Shown: positions 1-11,329 of the stretch, piece by piece
How the letters are laid out: each line of letters opens with the position of its first letter
How positions within the stretch are numbered: position 1 is the first letter of the stretch
Position numbers and translations under genes: made by a program
Assembly: GCA_025928645.1 (NCBI GenBank)
Contig: JAICJD010000007.1
Span: 1-47,734, forward strand
Length of the DNA: 47,734 nucleotides
Direction: 5' to 3'
Source of the DNA: Gemmatimonadales bacterium
GTDB taxonomy: Bacteria > Gemmatimonadota > Gemmatimonadetes > Gemmatimonadales > GWC2-71-9
The notes under the pieces: generated by a model
Seen by the model: the letters and a program-made list of their open reading frames with translations, nothing else
The model's database searches: none
Told to the model about the DNA's origin: nothing

Positions 1-585
1 CACGCCGAACACGGTCGACACCCAGCCGGGCTCGAGCGACATGAGCCAGTCGAACGCCGCGAACGTGAGCGAGAGCCCGAGCATCGGCAGGGCGACCGCG
101 GCCAGCGCGCGCTCCCGTGCCGATGGCGCTCCCGACGCCGCATCGGGCGCCGCCCCGGCTCCCCGGCGAAACAGAGCGCTCAGCGCGATCCAGATCGCGA
201 AATAGACGGCCGCGCGTACCAGGAACCAGGGCACGTTGAGCCAGGCCGGGTTGGGTGATCCGCCCGGATGCGCCCACGGGTAGAGTCGGCCCAGGCCGGG
301 CAGCAGCACGATGAACAGCAGGCCGAACAGTGGCACCGTGCCGGCCAGCTCGAGCGCGAGCCCGCGGAGCGGATCGAACCAGCGGGCACCCGACACGTAG
401 GCGATCGCGATCAGGAGCAGGATGCCGAGCGCGGTGCTGAGCCCGGTCGCCAGGGCCGCGAGCCAGGACGCGTACGCCTGCCGCGGATCGACCAGGAAGC
501 CGATGCCGGAGAGCAGGAGGCCGGCGAGGCCGATCGCCGGCCCGATCCGCCAGGGTCGCCGGCTCTCCGCCGCTACCGCCGTCAT
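1..585 (-). CDS. actF: Alternative complex III subunit ActF (NrfD-like quinol:acceptor oxidoreductase membrane subunit), partial
   Basis: This is the N-terminal 195 residues of an integral membrane protein; the gene continues beyond the left edge. In alternative complex III (ACIII), ActF is one of two NrfD-like subunits sitting in the cytoplasmic membrane beside ActC. The visible part begins MTAVAAESRR, has hydrophobic segments near residues 15-30, 40-65, 75-100 and 130-150, and ends in the motif FDWLMSLEP, which is typical of ActF. The start ATG overlaps the actE stop as ATGA, and gene order matches actABCDEF. Identity rests on the motif, the hydrophobicity and the operon position; the missing C-terminus cannot be judged. 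Confidence 0.86.
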   Translation of the reverse strand, partial: MTAVAAESRRPWRIGPAIGLAGLLLSGIGFLVDPRQAYASWLAALATGLSTALGILLLIAIAYVSGARWFDPLRGLALELAGTVPLFGLLFIVLLPGLGRLYPWAHPGGSPNPAWLNVPWFLVRAAVYFAIWIALSALFRRGAGAAPDAASGAPSARERALAAVALPMLGLSLTFAAFDWLMSLEPGWVSTVFGV

Positions 586-1208
586 GGCTCAACCACCGGG
601 CCTAGCGAGTCGCGCCGGGCCAGTGCGGCGGCGCGCCTAGCGTCATCCCGTTCCGCGGAGTCGGCAGGCTCCCGCCCGCGGAAGCTGAGCGCGTAGGCCA
701 CGACCGCCCAGCGGTCGGACGCCGTCAGGTCCGCGGCGTAGGACGGCATCCGGCCGAACCCGTCGCGCACGGCTTCGTACACTCTCCCGGGAGGAAGCGC
801 GGCGGCCGGCCCGGCGCGAAGCGACGGCGGCCTGGGCGGCTCCCAGTTCTCCGCGACCACGCTGCCGCCGAAGCCGCCCGCGCCATGGCAGGCGGCGCAC
901 AGCACCCGGAACCGCTCCCGGCCGCGAGCCAGCAGGTCGGCCGTGACCACGAGCGGCACGCTGGCGGCATACCCGCCGCTCGAGTCCCGGCCCACACCGG
1001 ACGACGGTTCGAGCACATCCTCGCGAGCGATGGTGCCCGTGGGCGGCGACTGCATCACCTTGCCATCCGGGAACGCCGCGCTGGCGCCATAGGCGCCGGC
1101 TTTCGGCTGGTCGTGCATCCGCTGCAGCCAGCGGTCTACGTCGGTCTGGGCCCGCCCGCACCCGGCGAGCGCCAGCGACATCATGACCAGCCGGAGGGCC
1201 GTGCTCAT
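582..1208 (-). CDS. actE: Alternative complex III subunit ActE, monohaem cytochrome c lipoprotein
   Basis: A 208-residue c-type cytochrome expected to pass electrons from ACIII toward a terminal oxidase on the periplasmic side. The N-terminus ([17 protein letters not shown]) is a lipoprotein-type signal ending in an LAGC lipobox, so the protein is probably membrane-tethered by lipid. One haem motif, CAACH, lies in the middle of the protein, and a methionine in FGRMPSYA downstream is a plausible axial ligand. It overlaps actD (ATGA) upstream and actF (ATGA) downstream, implying translational coupling. The family call follows from the single CXXCH, the size and the position between actD and actF. 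Confidence 0.88.
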   Translation of the reverse strand: MSTALRLVMMSLALAGCGRAQTDVDRWLQRMHDQPKAGAYGASAAFPDGKVMQSPPTGTIAREDVLEPSSGVGRDSSGGYAASVPLVVTADLLARGRERFRVLCAACHGAGGFGGSVVAENWEPPRPPSLRAGPAAALPPGRVYEAVRDGFGRMPSYAADLTASDRWAVVAYALSFRGREPADSAERDDARRAAALARRDSLGPVVEP

Positions 1209-1744
1209 CGGGGCGGTTCCGGGACCGGGACGATGCGGAGCGGGTGCAGCGCGGCGAGGTCCTCGCGGGTCCGCCGGCGGTCGAACAACGGGTCGTCCTC
1301 GCCGACTCCGATCCAGAATCGATCGGCCGACGCGCGCTCGAACCCATCGATCTCGAACACCGGGTGCCACAGCTCGGGCAACCGAAGCGTCACGAACACG
1401 CCGAGGAAGGCGACGAACGCGGCGACCAGCACCGTCGCCTCGAAGGTCGCCGGGATGAAGGCCGGCGCCGCGTGCAGCGGCCGGCCGCCGACCCGGAGCG
1501 GAAAGACCCAGACGTCGGCATACCACTGGATGCCGTAGCCGAGAATGGCGCCCGCCAGACCGCCCAGGAAGGCGTACGGGCCGAGCCGGCTCCGCCGGAG
1601 CCCGAGCCGCTCCTCGACCTCGGGCAACGGCAGCGGGGTCCAGGTGTCGAGCGCGCGGTAGCCGAGCGCGTGGAGCGCGTCGGCCGCGGCGGCGACCGCG
1701 CCGGCCGAGTCCAGCTCCGCGAGCAGCCCGCGCCGGATGCTCAT
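1205..1744 (-). CDS. actD: Alternative complex III subunit ActD (DUF3341 membrane protein)
   Basis: A 179-residue protein of the DUF3341 family, the small membrane subunit ActD of alternative complex III. It has a soluble N-terminal part (about residues 1-55, beginning [15 protein letters not shown]), then two hydrophobic helices around residues 56-80 and 100-125, and a charged C-terminus. The helical hairpin includes [11 protein letters not shown], followed by proline- and tryptophan-containing loops typical of the family. The ATG overlaps the actC stop codon (ATGA), and the stop overlaps the actE start in the same way. It has no known cofactor; its role is structural within the complex as far as the family is understood. 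Confidence 0.88.
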   Translation of the reverse strand: MSIRRGLLAELDSAGAVAAAADALHALGYRALDTWTPLPLPEVEERLGLRRSRLGPYAFLGGLAGAILGYGIQWYADVWVFPLRVGGRPLHAAPAFIPATFEATVLVAAFVAFLGVFVTLRLPELWHPVFEIDGFERASADRFWIGVGEDDPLFDRRRTREDLAALHPLRIVPVPEPPR

Positions 1745-3128
1745 GGCGCGCGCTCTCCGCCGGCCAGCTCGTGGCGGAGCTCGCGCAGCTCGCTGATCGG
1801 AATGAACGGCGCGAAGCGCACGAACAGCAGGAAGAGAAACACGAAGAAGCTGATGCTGCCGCCGAGGATGGTGAGATCCACCCAGGTGGGCTTGTAGATG
1901 TGCCAGCTCGACGGGAGAAAGTCACGGTTCAGCGAGGCGACGATGATGACGAACCGCTCGAGCCACATGCCCGCGAGGATCAGCAGCGAGCCGCCGACCA
2001 GCACCGGCGTCCGGGTGCGGAGCCGGGCCGACCAGAAGAGCTGCGGCGTGAGCACGTTGCACGCGATCATCAGCCAGAACAGCCAGGCGTAAGGCCCGAG
2101 CGGGCGGGCGACGAGCAGGGCGTACCGCTCATACAGGCTGCCGCCGTACCATGCGACGAACGCCTCGACGATGTAGGCGTAGGCCATGAGCCAGCCCATC
2201 GCGAGGAGGAGCTTCGCCATGTTGTCGAGGTGCCGGGTGGTGATGAGGTCTTCGAGACCGTAGAGCCGCCGGATCGGGATCACCAGCAGCAGCACCATCG
2301 CGAACCCGGAGTAGATGGCGCCGACGACGAAGTAGGGCGGAAAGATGGTCGAGTGCCAGCCGGGCAGCTGGGCGATCGCGAAGTCCAGGCTCACGATGCT
2401 GTGCACCGAGATCACCAGCGGCGTGGCGAGCCCGGCGAGGAGGAGGTACCCCATCCGATACTCGCGCCACTGCCGGGCCCCGCCGCGCCAGCCGAGCGCG
2501 AGGACCCCGTAGATGCGTCGCCGGAGCCGCCCCGGCAGGCGGTCCCGGGCGCTGGCCAGATCGGGCACCAGGCCGAGATACCAGAACAGCAGCGACACAG
2601 TGAAGTAGGTGGCGACCGCCGCGGCGTCCCACGGCAGCGCGCTCCGGAACTGCGGCCAGATGCCGAAGCGCGTGGGGTAGGGGAGCAGCCAGTAGAAGAA
2701 CCAGGGGCGGCCGAGGTGGAGCAGGGGGAACATCGCCGCGTTGGTCAGCGCGAACAGCGTCATCGCCTCGGCCACCCGGTTGACCGAGGCGCGCCAGCGC
2801 TGGTTCAGCAGCAGCAGGAACGCGGAGATGAACGTGCCCGCGTGCCCGATCCCGATCCACCAGACGAAGTTGATGATCGCGAACGCCCAGGCGACCGGGA
2901 TGTTGTTGCCCCAGACGCCGATGCCGCGCGCGACCGTGTAGCCCATCGCGCCGAACATCGCGAGCGCGCCGAGCCCCGACAGCAGGAGCAGCCAGCCCCA
3001 GCCGCGCGGGGCACGCAGCAGTGGGGCGAGGAGCCGGTCGGTGAGCGTCGCGTCGCCCGGACGGCCCACCATCAGCGGGTGAGACCCGGCCGTTCGCTCG
3101 CGGGGGATGGCGGCGGCGGCGCCGGCCG

Positions 3129-3132
<4 letters not shown>
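1741..3132 (-). CDS. actC: Alternative complex III subunit ActC (NrfD-like, quinol-binding membrane subunit)
   Basis: A polytopic NrfD/PsrC-family membrane protein with about ten hydrophobic segments, expected to bind and oxidise quinol in the membrane part of ACIII next to the ActB iron-sulfur subunit. Recognisable stretches include [18 protein letters not shown] and the [20 protein letters not shown] region near the middle, both typical of ActC/NrfD proteins. I chose the GTG at 3132, which overlaps the actB stop as GTGA and gives 463 residues. An internal ATG at 3072 would give 443 residues and start at MVGRPGD. That segment aligns with the conserved amphipathic start of the family, so the upstream GTG seems more likely. 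Confidence 0.88.
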
Positions 3133-6077
<2,945 letters not shown>

Positions 6078-6084
6078 GCTGGGG

Positions 6085-6729
6085 TTACCGGTGGCATGCG
6101 GTACAGGTCGTGATCGCCGCGCGGCGGGCGGGGCTCAGCGGCACAGGGTGGTCGGGCTCGGGGTCGGAGTGCCAGCCCATGGCGGTGACCGCCGCCGCGG
6201 GGCGGCGCCGCGGCTCGGGATTCCGGTGGCAGTCGAGGCACCAGCTCATGGTGAGCGGCGCGGCCTGACGCACCTCCGCCATCCGGTCCACGCGGCCATG
6301 GCAGCTCTCGCACGCGACGCCGCCCTTCAGGTGGATCGCGTGGTTGAAGTACACGAAGTCGGGGAGCCGATCGACCCGCTGCCACGGGATCGGACGATCG
6401 GTCGCGAGGCTCCGGCGGACCGGCGCGAACAGCGGTCCGGAGAGCCACAAGGCGCTGTGGCACGACACGCAGGTCGTCGTGGCGGGGAGGCCGGCGGAAG
6501 CCTCGCGCTCGACAGTGTTGTGGCAGTAGCGGCAGTCGATCCTGAGTCCGGTGACGTGAATGCGGTGGTCGAAGGGTATCGGCTGCTTCGCGCCGCGTCC
6601 CCGGCCGGTCACCGCCGGCGTGCGCACCCAGACCATGATCCCGATCGGGATGGCGACCACGAGCACGGCGGCGACGAGGAGCGCGCCGCGAAAAAGCCGA
6701 TTGCTCCGGGGGGAGAAGAGTGCGGCCAT
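6085..6729 (-). CDS. actA: Alternative complex III subunit ActA, pentahaem cytochrome c
   Basis: A 214-residue multihaem cytochrome c, the ActA subunit of ACIII. One hydrophobic helix (about residues 12-35) serves as an uncleaved membrane anchor. Five CXXCH haem motifs follow: C66-H70 (CRYCH), C87-H91 (CVSCH), C140-H144 (CESCH), C164-H168 (CLDCH) and C209-H213 (CTACH), the last almost at the C-terminus. Five haems is the usual number for ActA. The ATG directly abuts the stop codon of the upstream oxidase gene (TGAATG), so it is probably co-transcribed with that gene. It heads the actABCDEF series. Confidence 0.92.
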   Translation of the reverse strand: MAALFSPRSNRLFRGALLVAAVLVVAIPIGIMVWVRTPAVTGRGRGAKQPIPFDHRIHVTGLRIDCRYCHNTVEREASAGLPATTTCVSCHSALWLSGPLFAPVRRSLATDRPIPWQRVDRLPDFVYFNHAIHLKGGVACESCHGRVDRMAEVRQAAPLTMSWCLDCHRNPEPRRRPAAAVTAMGWHSDPEPDHPVPLSPARRAAITTCTACHR

Positions 6730-9700
6730 TCACCAACCGCGCCTCCGCAGCGCCAGCGCCGCGCCGCCCGCGGCCGCCGCGCCGACGAGGAGGCCGGCCC
6801 GCACCGCCGCCCGACGCGACGCCTTCCGGCGTTCCTCTACCAGCGAGTGCTCCGGCGGGCGTTCGAGGGTCGTGCCGTCCTCATTTTTCAGGGCGAGCTC
6901 GAGCACCTGGGCCAGATGGAGCGCGCGGCGCTGCGTGCCCTGCGCGATCTGCTCCCGGCAGCTGAAGCCGTCGGCGACGATCAAGGTGGCTTCGTCGGCC
7001 CGGCGCACGGCGGGCAGCAGCGCCCGCTCGCCGCATGTCTTCGAGACGTCGTAGTGGGCGCCGGTCTCGAACCCGAACGCGCCCGCCATGCCGCAGCAGC
7101 CGGCCTCGGGCGCCTCGAGATCGAGCCCGATCCGCTCGAGGAGCGCACGCTCGCCGTCGAACCCGAGCACCGACTTGTGATGACAGTGCCCCTGGATGAC
7201 CGCGCGGCCCCGGAGGGTCGGCCAGCGGAAATCCGGCGCGTGACGCGCCAGCGCTTCGTCGAGGGTGCAGGTCTGATTCGAGAGCCGCCGCGCGTCCTCG
7301 TAGTTCGGCAGCAGGTTGGTGAGCTCGTCGCGAAACACCGACGCGCAGCTCGGCTCGAGCACCACGAGGGGCAGGCCGGCCTGAATCGCCGGCCGGAGCG
7401 TGCGCAGGATGCGGCGGAGCCGCCGCTTTGCCATGCCGAGGAAGCCGTAGTCGTACAGCGGACGGCCGCAGCAGAGCTCCTGCCGCGGCACGATCACGCG
7501 GAAGCCCGCCCGCTCGAGGACGTGCACCGCCGCCTGCGCGGTCTCCGGGTGAAAGAAGTCGTTGAACGTGTCGGCCCACAGGACGACGGACCGGCGCGCG
7601 CCCGCGGGCGCCTGGTGGCGCCGGAACCAGTGCTTGAACCGCTCGGGGGCAAAGGCCGGCGCGTGCCGCTCGGGCGCCATGCCGATCGCCCGGCCGGCCA
7701 GCGTGCCCAGCACCGGCGCGTGGGTCACGGCGTTCGCAACCGCCGGCATCGCGCCCGCCAGCCGGGCCCAGCCATGAATCCAGCCGAACGCGTACGCGTG
7801 GCGCGGGCGCAGCCGTCCAGCGTAGTAGTGAGACAGAAACTCGGCCTTGTAGGTGGCCATGTCCACGTTGACGGGGCAGTCGTGCTTGCAGCCCTTGCAG
7901 GCGAGGCACAGGTCGAGCGCCTCCTTCACGGGCTCGCTCCGCCAGCCGTCGCCGATCACCTCTCCGTTCAGCATCTCCCACAGGAGCCGCGCGCGGCCCC
8001 GGGTGGAGTGCATCTCCTCGCGGGTGGCCATGTAGCTCGGGCACATCACGCCCCCGCTCTCGCGCCGGCATTCGCCTACGCCCACGCACCGGAGCGCCGC
8101 GCGCGCGAAGGTGCCGCGGTCGCCCGGATAGCGGAAATGGGTGGCGGGGTTCGGCGGGTTGTAGTCGGGGCCGAGCCGGAGGTTCGAGGTGATGGCGTGC
8201 GGGTCGATCACCTTGCCCGGGTTCATGCGGCCCATCGGGTCCCAGATCGCCTTGAACTCCCGGAACGCCTGCATGAGCTCGGGCCCAAACATCTTGGGCA
8301 GCAGCTCGGCGCGCGATTGCCCGTCGCCGTGCTCGCCGGAGAGCGACCCGCCGAACTCGAGCACCAGGTCGCTGGCCTCGTCGAGGAAGGCGCGGAACGT
8401 GCGCACGCCGTCGGCCGTGTAGAGGTCGAACGGGATGCGGCAGTGGACGCAGCCCTGGCCGAAGTGGCCGTACAGGGCAGTCTCGTAGCCATAGCGCGTA
8501 AGGAGCTCGTTGAACCGGCGCAGGTAGCCGCCGATCCGCTCGGGCGGTACGGCCGAATCCTCCCAGCCTTCCCAGGTATCGGGGTGTCCCGGCACCCAGG
8601 CCGTACTGCCGAGCCCGCCCTCGCGCACCTTCCAGATACGCCGCTCGTCGGCCGGGTCGTCGAACAGCTTCATCGCCGGAGGGTTGCCGCCGCGCCCGAG
8701 CTGGTCCATCAGCGCGTGCGCCTGACGGTCGCTGTCCTCCTTCGAGTCGCCCCCGAACTCGACCAGCAGCCAGCCGCCGCCCGGCGGAAGCAGGGAAATG
8801 TCGGCGTTCTCGTCGCCTTTGGCGCGGACCCAGTCGAACAGGCAGCGGTCCATGCCTTCGAGACCGGTCGGCTTGAGCGGGAGGATCTCGCCGACGCGAT
8901 CCGCCGCGTCGTACACGTTGGCGAAGCCGAGCACGACCAGCGTGCGCGCCTTCGGGTCGGGCACCAGCCGCAGCGTCGCTTCCAAAATCGTGACGCAGGT
9001 GCTCTCGCTGCCCACCAGCGCGCGGGCGACGTTGAACCCGTGTTCGGGCAGGAGCTCGTCCAGGTTGTAGCCCGACACGCGGCGGGGAAGATGGGGCATG
9101 CGGTGCCGGAGCTCGGTCTCGTAGCGGTCGCGCAGCGCGAGCAGCCTGCCGTAGATCTCACCCCGGCGTCCGCCGCCCTTGGCCAGTGCCTCGAGCTCGC
9201 GATCGGACGTCGCGCCCACCCGGAGCCCGACGCCGTCGTACGTGAGCACCGTGAGCGCCTCGGTGTTGTCCGACGTGCGCAGCCCGAGGCCGTGCTTCGC
9301 CGCCAGGAGCGAGTGAACGCCGCACGAGTTGTTGCCGAGCATCCCGCCGAGCGTGCAATGCGTATGGGTGGCCGGGTCAGGGGCGAACGTGAGCCCGTGC
9401 GCCTGCGCGGCGTTCCGGAGGTCGTCGAGCACGCAGCCGGGCTCGACCCGGGCCAGACGGCGCGACGGATCGATCTCCAGGACCCGGTGCATGTACTTCG
9501 AGAAGTCCATCACCACCGCGACGTTGCAGCACTGGCCCGCCAGGCTGGTGCCGCCGCCCCGCGAGAGGATCGGGGCGCCGAACTCCCGCGCGAGCGCCAC
9601 CGTGTGCACCACGTCCTCGACGTCTCGGGGCAGCACGACGCCGATGGGCGCCTGCCGGTAGTTCGAGCCATCGGTCGCGTAGAGCGCCCGGCTGCCATCG

Positions 9701-9849
9701 TCGAACCGGACCTCGCCGCGCACCCGCTCGGCGAGCGCGCGGGCGAGGCCGTCGCGATCGACCGGGCCGCCCGCCGGCCGGTCGATGGCGCGAAGCCGCT
9801 CGAACCGCGCCGACTCGCGCTGAACCCGCTCGATCGTCAGGCCGGCCAT
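6730..9849 (-). CDS. FAD-linked oxidase with C-terminal Fe-S/CCG domains (D-lactate or 2-hydroxyacid dehydrogenase type)
   Basis: A 1039-residue fusion of a GlcD-like FAD-binding oxidase with a GlpC/LldE-like iron-sulfur reductase. The FAD-binding PCMH region (about residues 70-250) includes the loop RGGGTSLAG. The FAD-oxidase C-terminal domain runs to about residue 560. A cysteine set begins at C588, and C648/C651/C654/C658 (CLACKGCKHDCP) is a classic 4Fe-4S motif. Cysteine-rich CCG-type motifs follow, including C918-C919 in CCGMAGAFG. The C-terminus has a short hydrophobic stretch ending in RRRGW, a possible membrane tail. Overlap of 13 bases with the larA-like gene suggests D-lactate or a related 2-hydroxyacid as substrate, with quinone as acceptor. 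The substrate itself is inference; D-2-hydroxyglutarate is an alternative. Confidence 0.85.
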   Translation of the reverse strand: MAGLTIERVQRESARFERLRAIDRPAGGPVDRDGLARALAERVRGEVRFDDGSRALYATDGSNYRQAPIGVVLPRDVEDVVHTVALAREFGAPILSRGGGTSLAGQCCNVAVVMDFSKYMHRVLEIDPSRRLARVEPGCVLDDLRNAAQAHGLTFAPDPATHTHCTLGGMLGNNSCGVHSLLAAKHGLGLRTSDNTEALTVLTYDGVGLRVGATSDRELEALAKGGGRRGEIYGRLLALRDRYETELRHRMPHLPRRVSGYNLDELLPEHGFNVARALVGSESTCVTILEATLRLVPDPKARTLVVLGFANVYDAADRVGEILPLKPTGLEGMDRCLFDWVRAKGDENADISLLPPGGGWLLVEFGGDSKEDSDRQAHALMDQLGRGGNPPAMKLFDDPADERRIWKVREGGLGSTAWVPGHPDTWEGWEDSAVPPERIGGYLRRFNELLTRYGYETALYGHFGQGCVHCRIPFDLYTADGVRTFRAFLDEASDLVLEFGGSLSGEHGDGQSRAELLPKMFGPELMQAFREFKAIWDPMGRMNPGKVIDPHAITSNLRLGPDYNPPNPATHFRYPGDRGTFARAALRCVGVGECRRESGGVMCPSYMATREEMHSTRGRARLLWEMLNGEVIGDGWRSEPVKEALDLCLACKGCKHDCPVNVDMATYKAEFLSHYYAGRLRPRHAYAFGWIHGWARLAGAMPAVANAVTHAPVLGTLAGRAIGMAPERHAPAFAPERFKHWFRRHQAPAGARRSVVLWADTFNDFFHPETAQAAVHVLERAGFRVIVPRQELCCGRPLYDYGFLGMAKRRLRRILRTLRPAIQAGLPLVVLEPSCASVFRDELTNLLPNYEDARRLSNQTCTLDEALARHAPDFRWPTLRGRAVIQGHCHHKSVLGFDGERALLERIGLDLEAPEAGCCGMAGAFGFETGAHYDVSKTCGERALLPAVRRADEATLIVADGFSCREQIAQGTQRRALHLAQVLELALKNEDGTTLERPPEHSLVEERRKASRRAAVRAGLLVGAAAAGGAALALRRRGW

Positions 9850-11159
9850 GCCGCCTCCCGCGCGCCGGCGGCCGCGCCCAGCTCCGCCGCCTCGTCGTCC
9901 ACGATCGGCAGCACGTGGCCGCCGTATCTGAGCACCGCGATCGACGCCTTCGGCCCCTGCCGCTCGCGCGCCATGCGGAGGGCCTCGGCGGCGCTCGCCG
10001 CGTGGCGGAACCCCAGCCGGCGCGCCTCTTCCGGCTTCACGCCCGGCGACACCATGATGCAGTCGGCGCGGTCGACGATCTGCGCCACGTCGGCCAGGAT
10101 CGCGATGCCGACCAGATCCTCCATGCCGCCTGCCTGCACCAGGCTCACCAGCTCCGCGTGCGGCCGGTAGCCGATCTCGAGCACGTTCTTGTGATTGCTC
10201 GCGACGCCCTCGGGGTTGGGCGCCACCAGAATGAGCGAGCCGCCGGTCTTCACGGCCACGTCGCCGGCATAGGCGCCTTTGGCCGATTGCCAGAAGTCGC
10301 GGTCGGCAGAGTGGGAATCGATGAGCACGATGTCCGCCCGGGTGGGAAGGTGGGCGCCGTAGACTTCGCGGGCCCGCGCGCAGCCCGCCCGGTGGGCCGC
10401 GACGACGTCGCCGGTGACGCAGCCGACGGCGCGGCGCTCGATGTCGTACACGACGTTGACGATGTAGCGGAGCCCCGCCAGCGCGGCCGCCTCCTCCATG
10501 CGGAGCCGCATCGGGTTCTCCGCGACGCCCATGACCGTGACCGACATGTGCATCGAGGCCTCCCACTGGTTCCGGTCCATCATCTCGGGGCCGGAGACGC
10601 CGGGAAAGGCGATCTTGGCGCCGCCGGAGAAGCCCTTGACCCGGTGCGGCAGGATGGCGCCGACGCCGAGCACGAAGTCGGCGTCGCGGAGGAGGCGGTT
10701 GGCGGTGACCGGGGTGCCGTCGCGCGTCCGGCCGAAATCGTGGAGCGCGGAGCGGTCCTGGTAGCGGTGTTCGTGCACGCGATAGCGGCCGTAGCACTTG
10801 CCGAGCTTGCCGCGCAGCTCGGCGTCGCTCATCGGGCGGTGGGTGCCGGGCGCCTGAAGGAGCTCGATCCGGTCGTCGGGCACGCCGGCGGCGTGCAGCT
10901 CGTCCAGCACGAGCGGGAGGATTCGGTCCGTCGGCGTGGCGCGGGTCGCGTCGTCGATCAGGATCAGGACGCGGTCGCGCGCCCGGACGGCCTCGCGGAG
11001 GGGCGGGGCCTCGATCGGATGCTGGAAGCCTTCGCGCAGCACTGCCGCTTCGTCCGTGTCGTGCCAGGCGCGGGGGCCGAAGACGCCCATGAGCTGCGCG
11101 TCGGGCACCTCGACGGGGGCAATGTTCTCGTAACCTGGGTAGGGAAAGTCGATCTTCAC
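9837..11159 (-). CDS. larA: LarA-like nickel-pincer-dependent 2-hydroxyacid racemase
   Basis: A 440-residue homologue of LarA (lactate racemase family), which uses a covalently bound nickel-pincer nucleotide. Visible family hallmarks are DDATRATP near residue 70, GTHRPM with H107, and PHRVKGFSGGAKIAFPG with H172 and K182. These correspond closely to the LarA residues His108, His174 and Lys184, the last being the cofactor-attached lysine. Larger LarA homologues racemise or epimerise other 2-hydroxyacids, so lactate is not assured. The gene overlaps the downstream oxidase by 13 bases, pointing to racemase-plus-oxidase teamwork. The larB, larC and larE genes for cofactor synthesis are not in the window. 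The ATG at 11159 is the natural start (MKIDFPYPGY). Confidence 0.82.
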   Translation of the reverse strand: MKIDFPYPGYENIAPVEVPDAQLMGVFGPRAWHDTDEAAVLREGFQHPIEAPPLREAVRARDRVLILIDDATRATPTDRILPLVLDELHAAGVPDDRIELLQAPGTHRPMSDAELRGKLGKCYGRYRVHEHRYQDRSALHDFGRTRDGTPVTANRLLRDADFVLGVGAILPHRVKGFSGGAKIAFPGVSGPEMMDRNQWEASMHMSVTVMGVAENPMRLRMEEAAALAGLRYIVNVVYDIERRAVGCVTGDVVAAHRAGCARAREVYGAHLPTRADIVLIDSHSADRDFWQSAKGAYAGDVAVKTGGSLILVAPNPEGVASNHKNVLEIGYRPHAELVSLVQAGGMEDLVGIAILADVAQIVDRADCIMVSPGVKPEEARRLGFRHAASAAEALRMARERQGPKASIAVLRYGGHVLPIVDDEAAELGAAAGAREAAWPA

Positions 11160-11171
11160 TGTCGGTTCACT

Positions 11172-11217
11172 TTCGGAGCGCCTCTTGTGTCAGCTTCGGA
11201 GCGCCTCTTGTGTCAGC
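11172..11217. repeat. Perfect tandem duplication, 23-base unit
   Basis: Two identical adjacent 23-base units (11172-11194 and 11195-11217), each beginning TTCGGAGCGCC and ending GTGTCAGC. They lie just upstream of the larA-like start and before a palindromic element. Two copies only; it may be a slippage duplication or paired binding sites upstream of the larA/oxidase/act unit. Confidence 0.9.
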
Positions 11218-11232
11218 GGGAGCCTGTCCAGT

Positions 11233-11298
11233 GTCATCCTGAGCGAAGCTAAGGAGGGATGCGTCTGCTCTGGGCTCCTTCGCTTCGCTCAGGATGAC
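11233..11298. repeat. Dispersed palindromic element, copy 1
   Basis: Inverted repeat of 24 bases (11233-11256 with 11275-11298, one mismatch) around an 18-base loop. The left arm begins GTCATCCTGAGCGAAGC. It sits between the 5' side of the larA-like gene and the 3' end of the TPP enzyme gene, so in RNA it could terminate the TPP-enzyme transcript. The same arm sequence recurs at three other intergenic sites in this window. Confidence 0.85.
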
Positions 11299-11329
11299 TC
11301 CCAGGGCGACTCGGTACCCCACCACCACC

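Noticed and set aside
11172-11217. Short CRISPR-like repeat
   Set aside because: Only two directly adjacent copies with no spacers and no cas genes.
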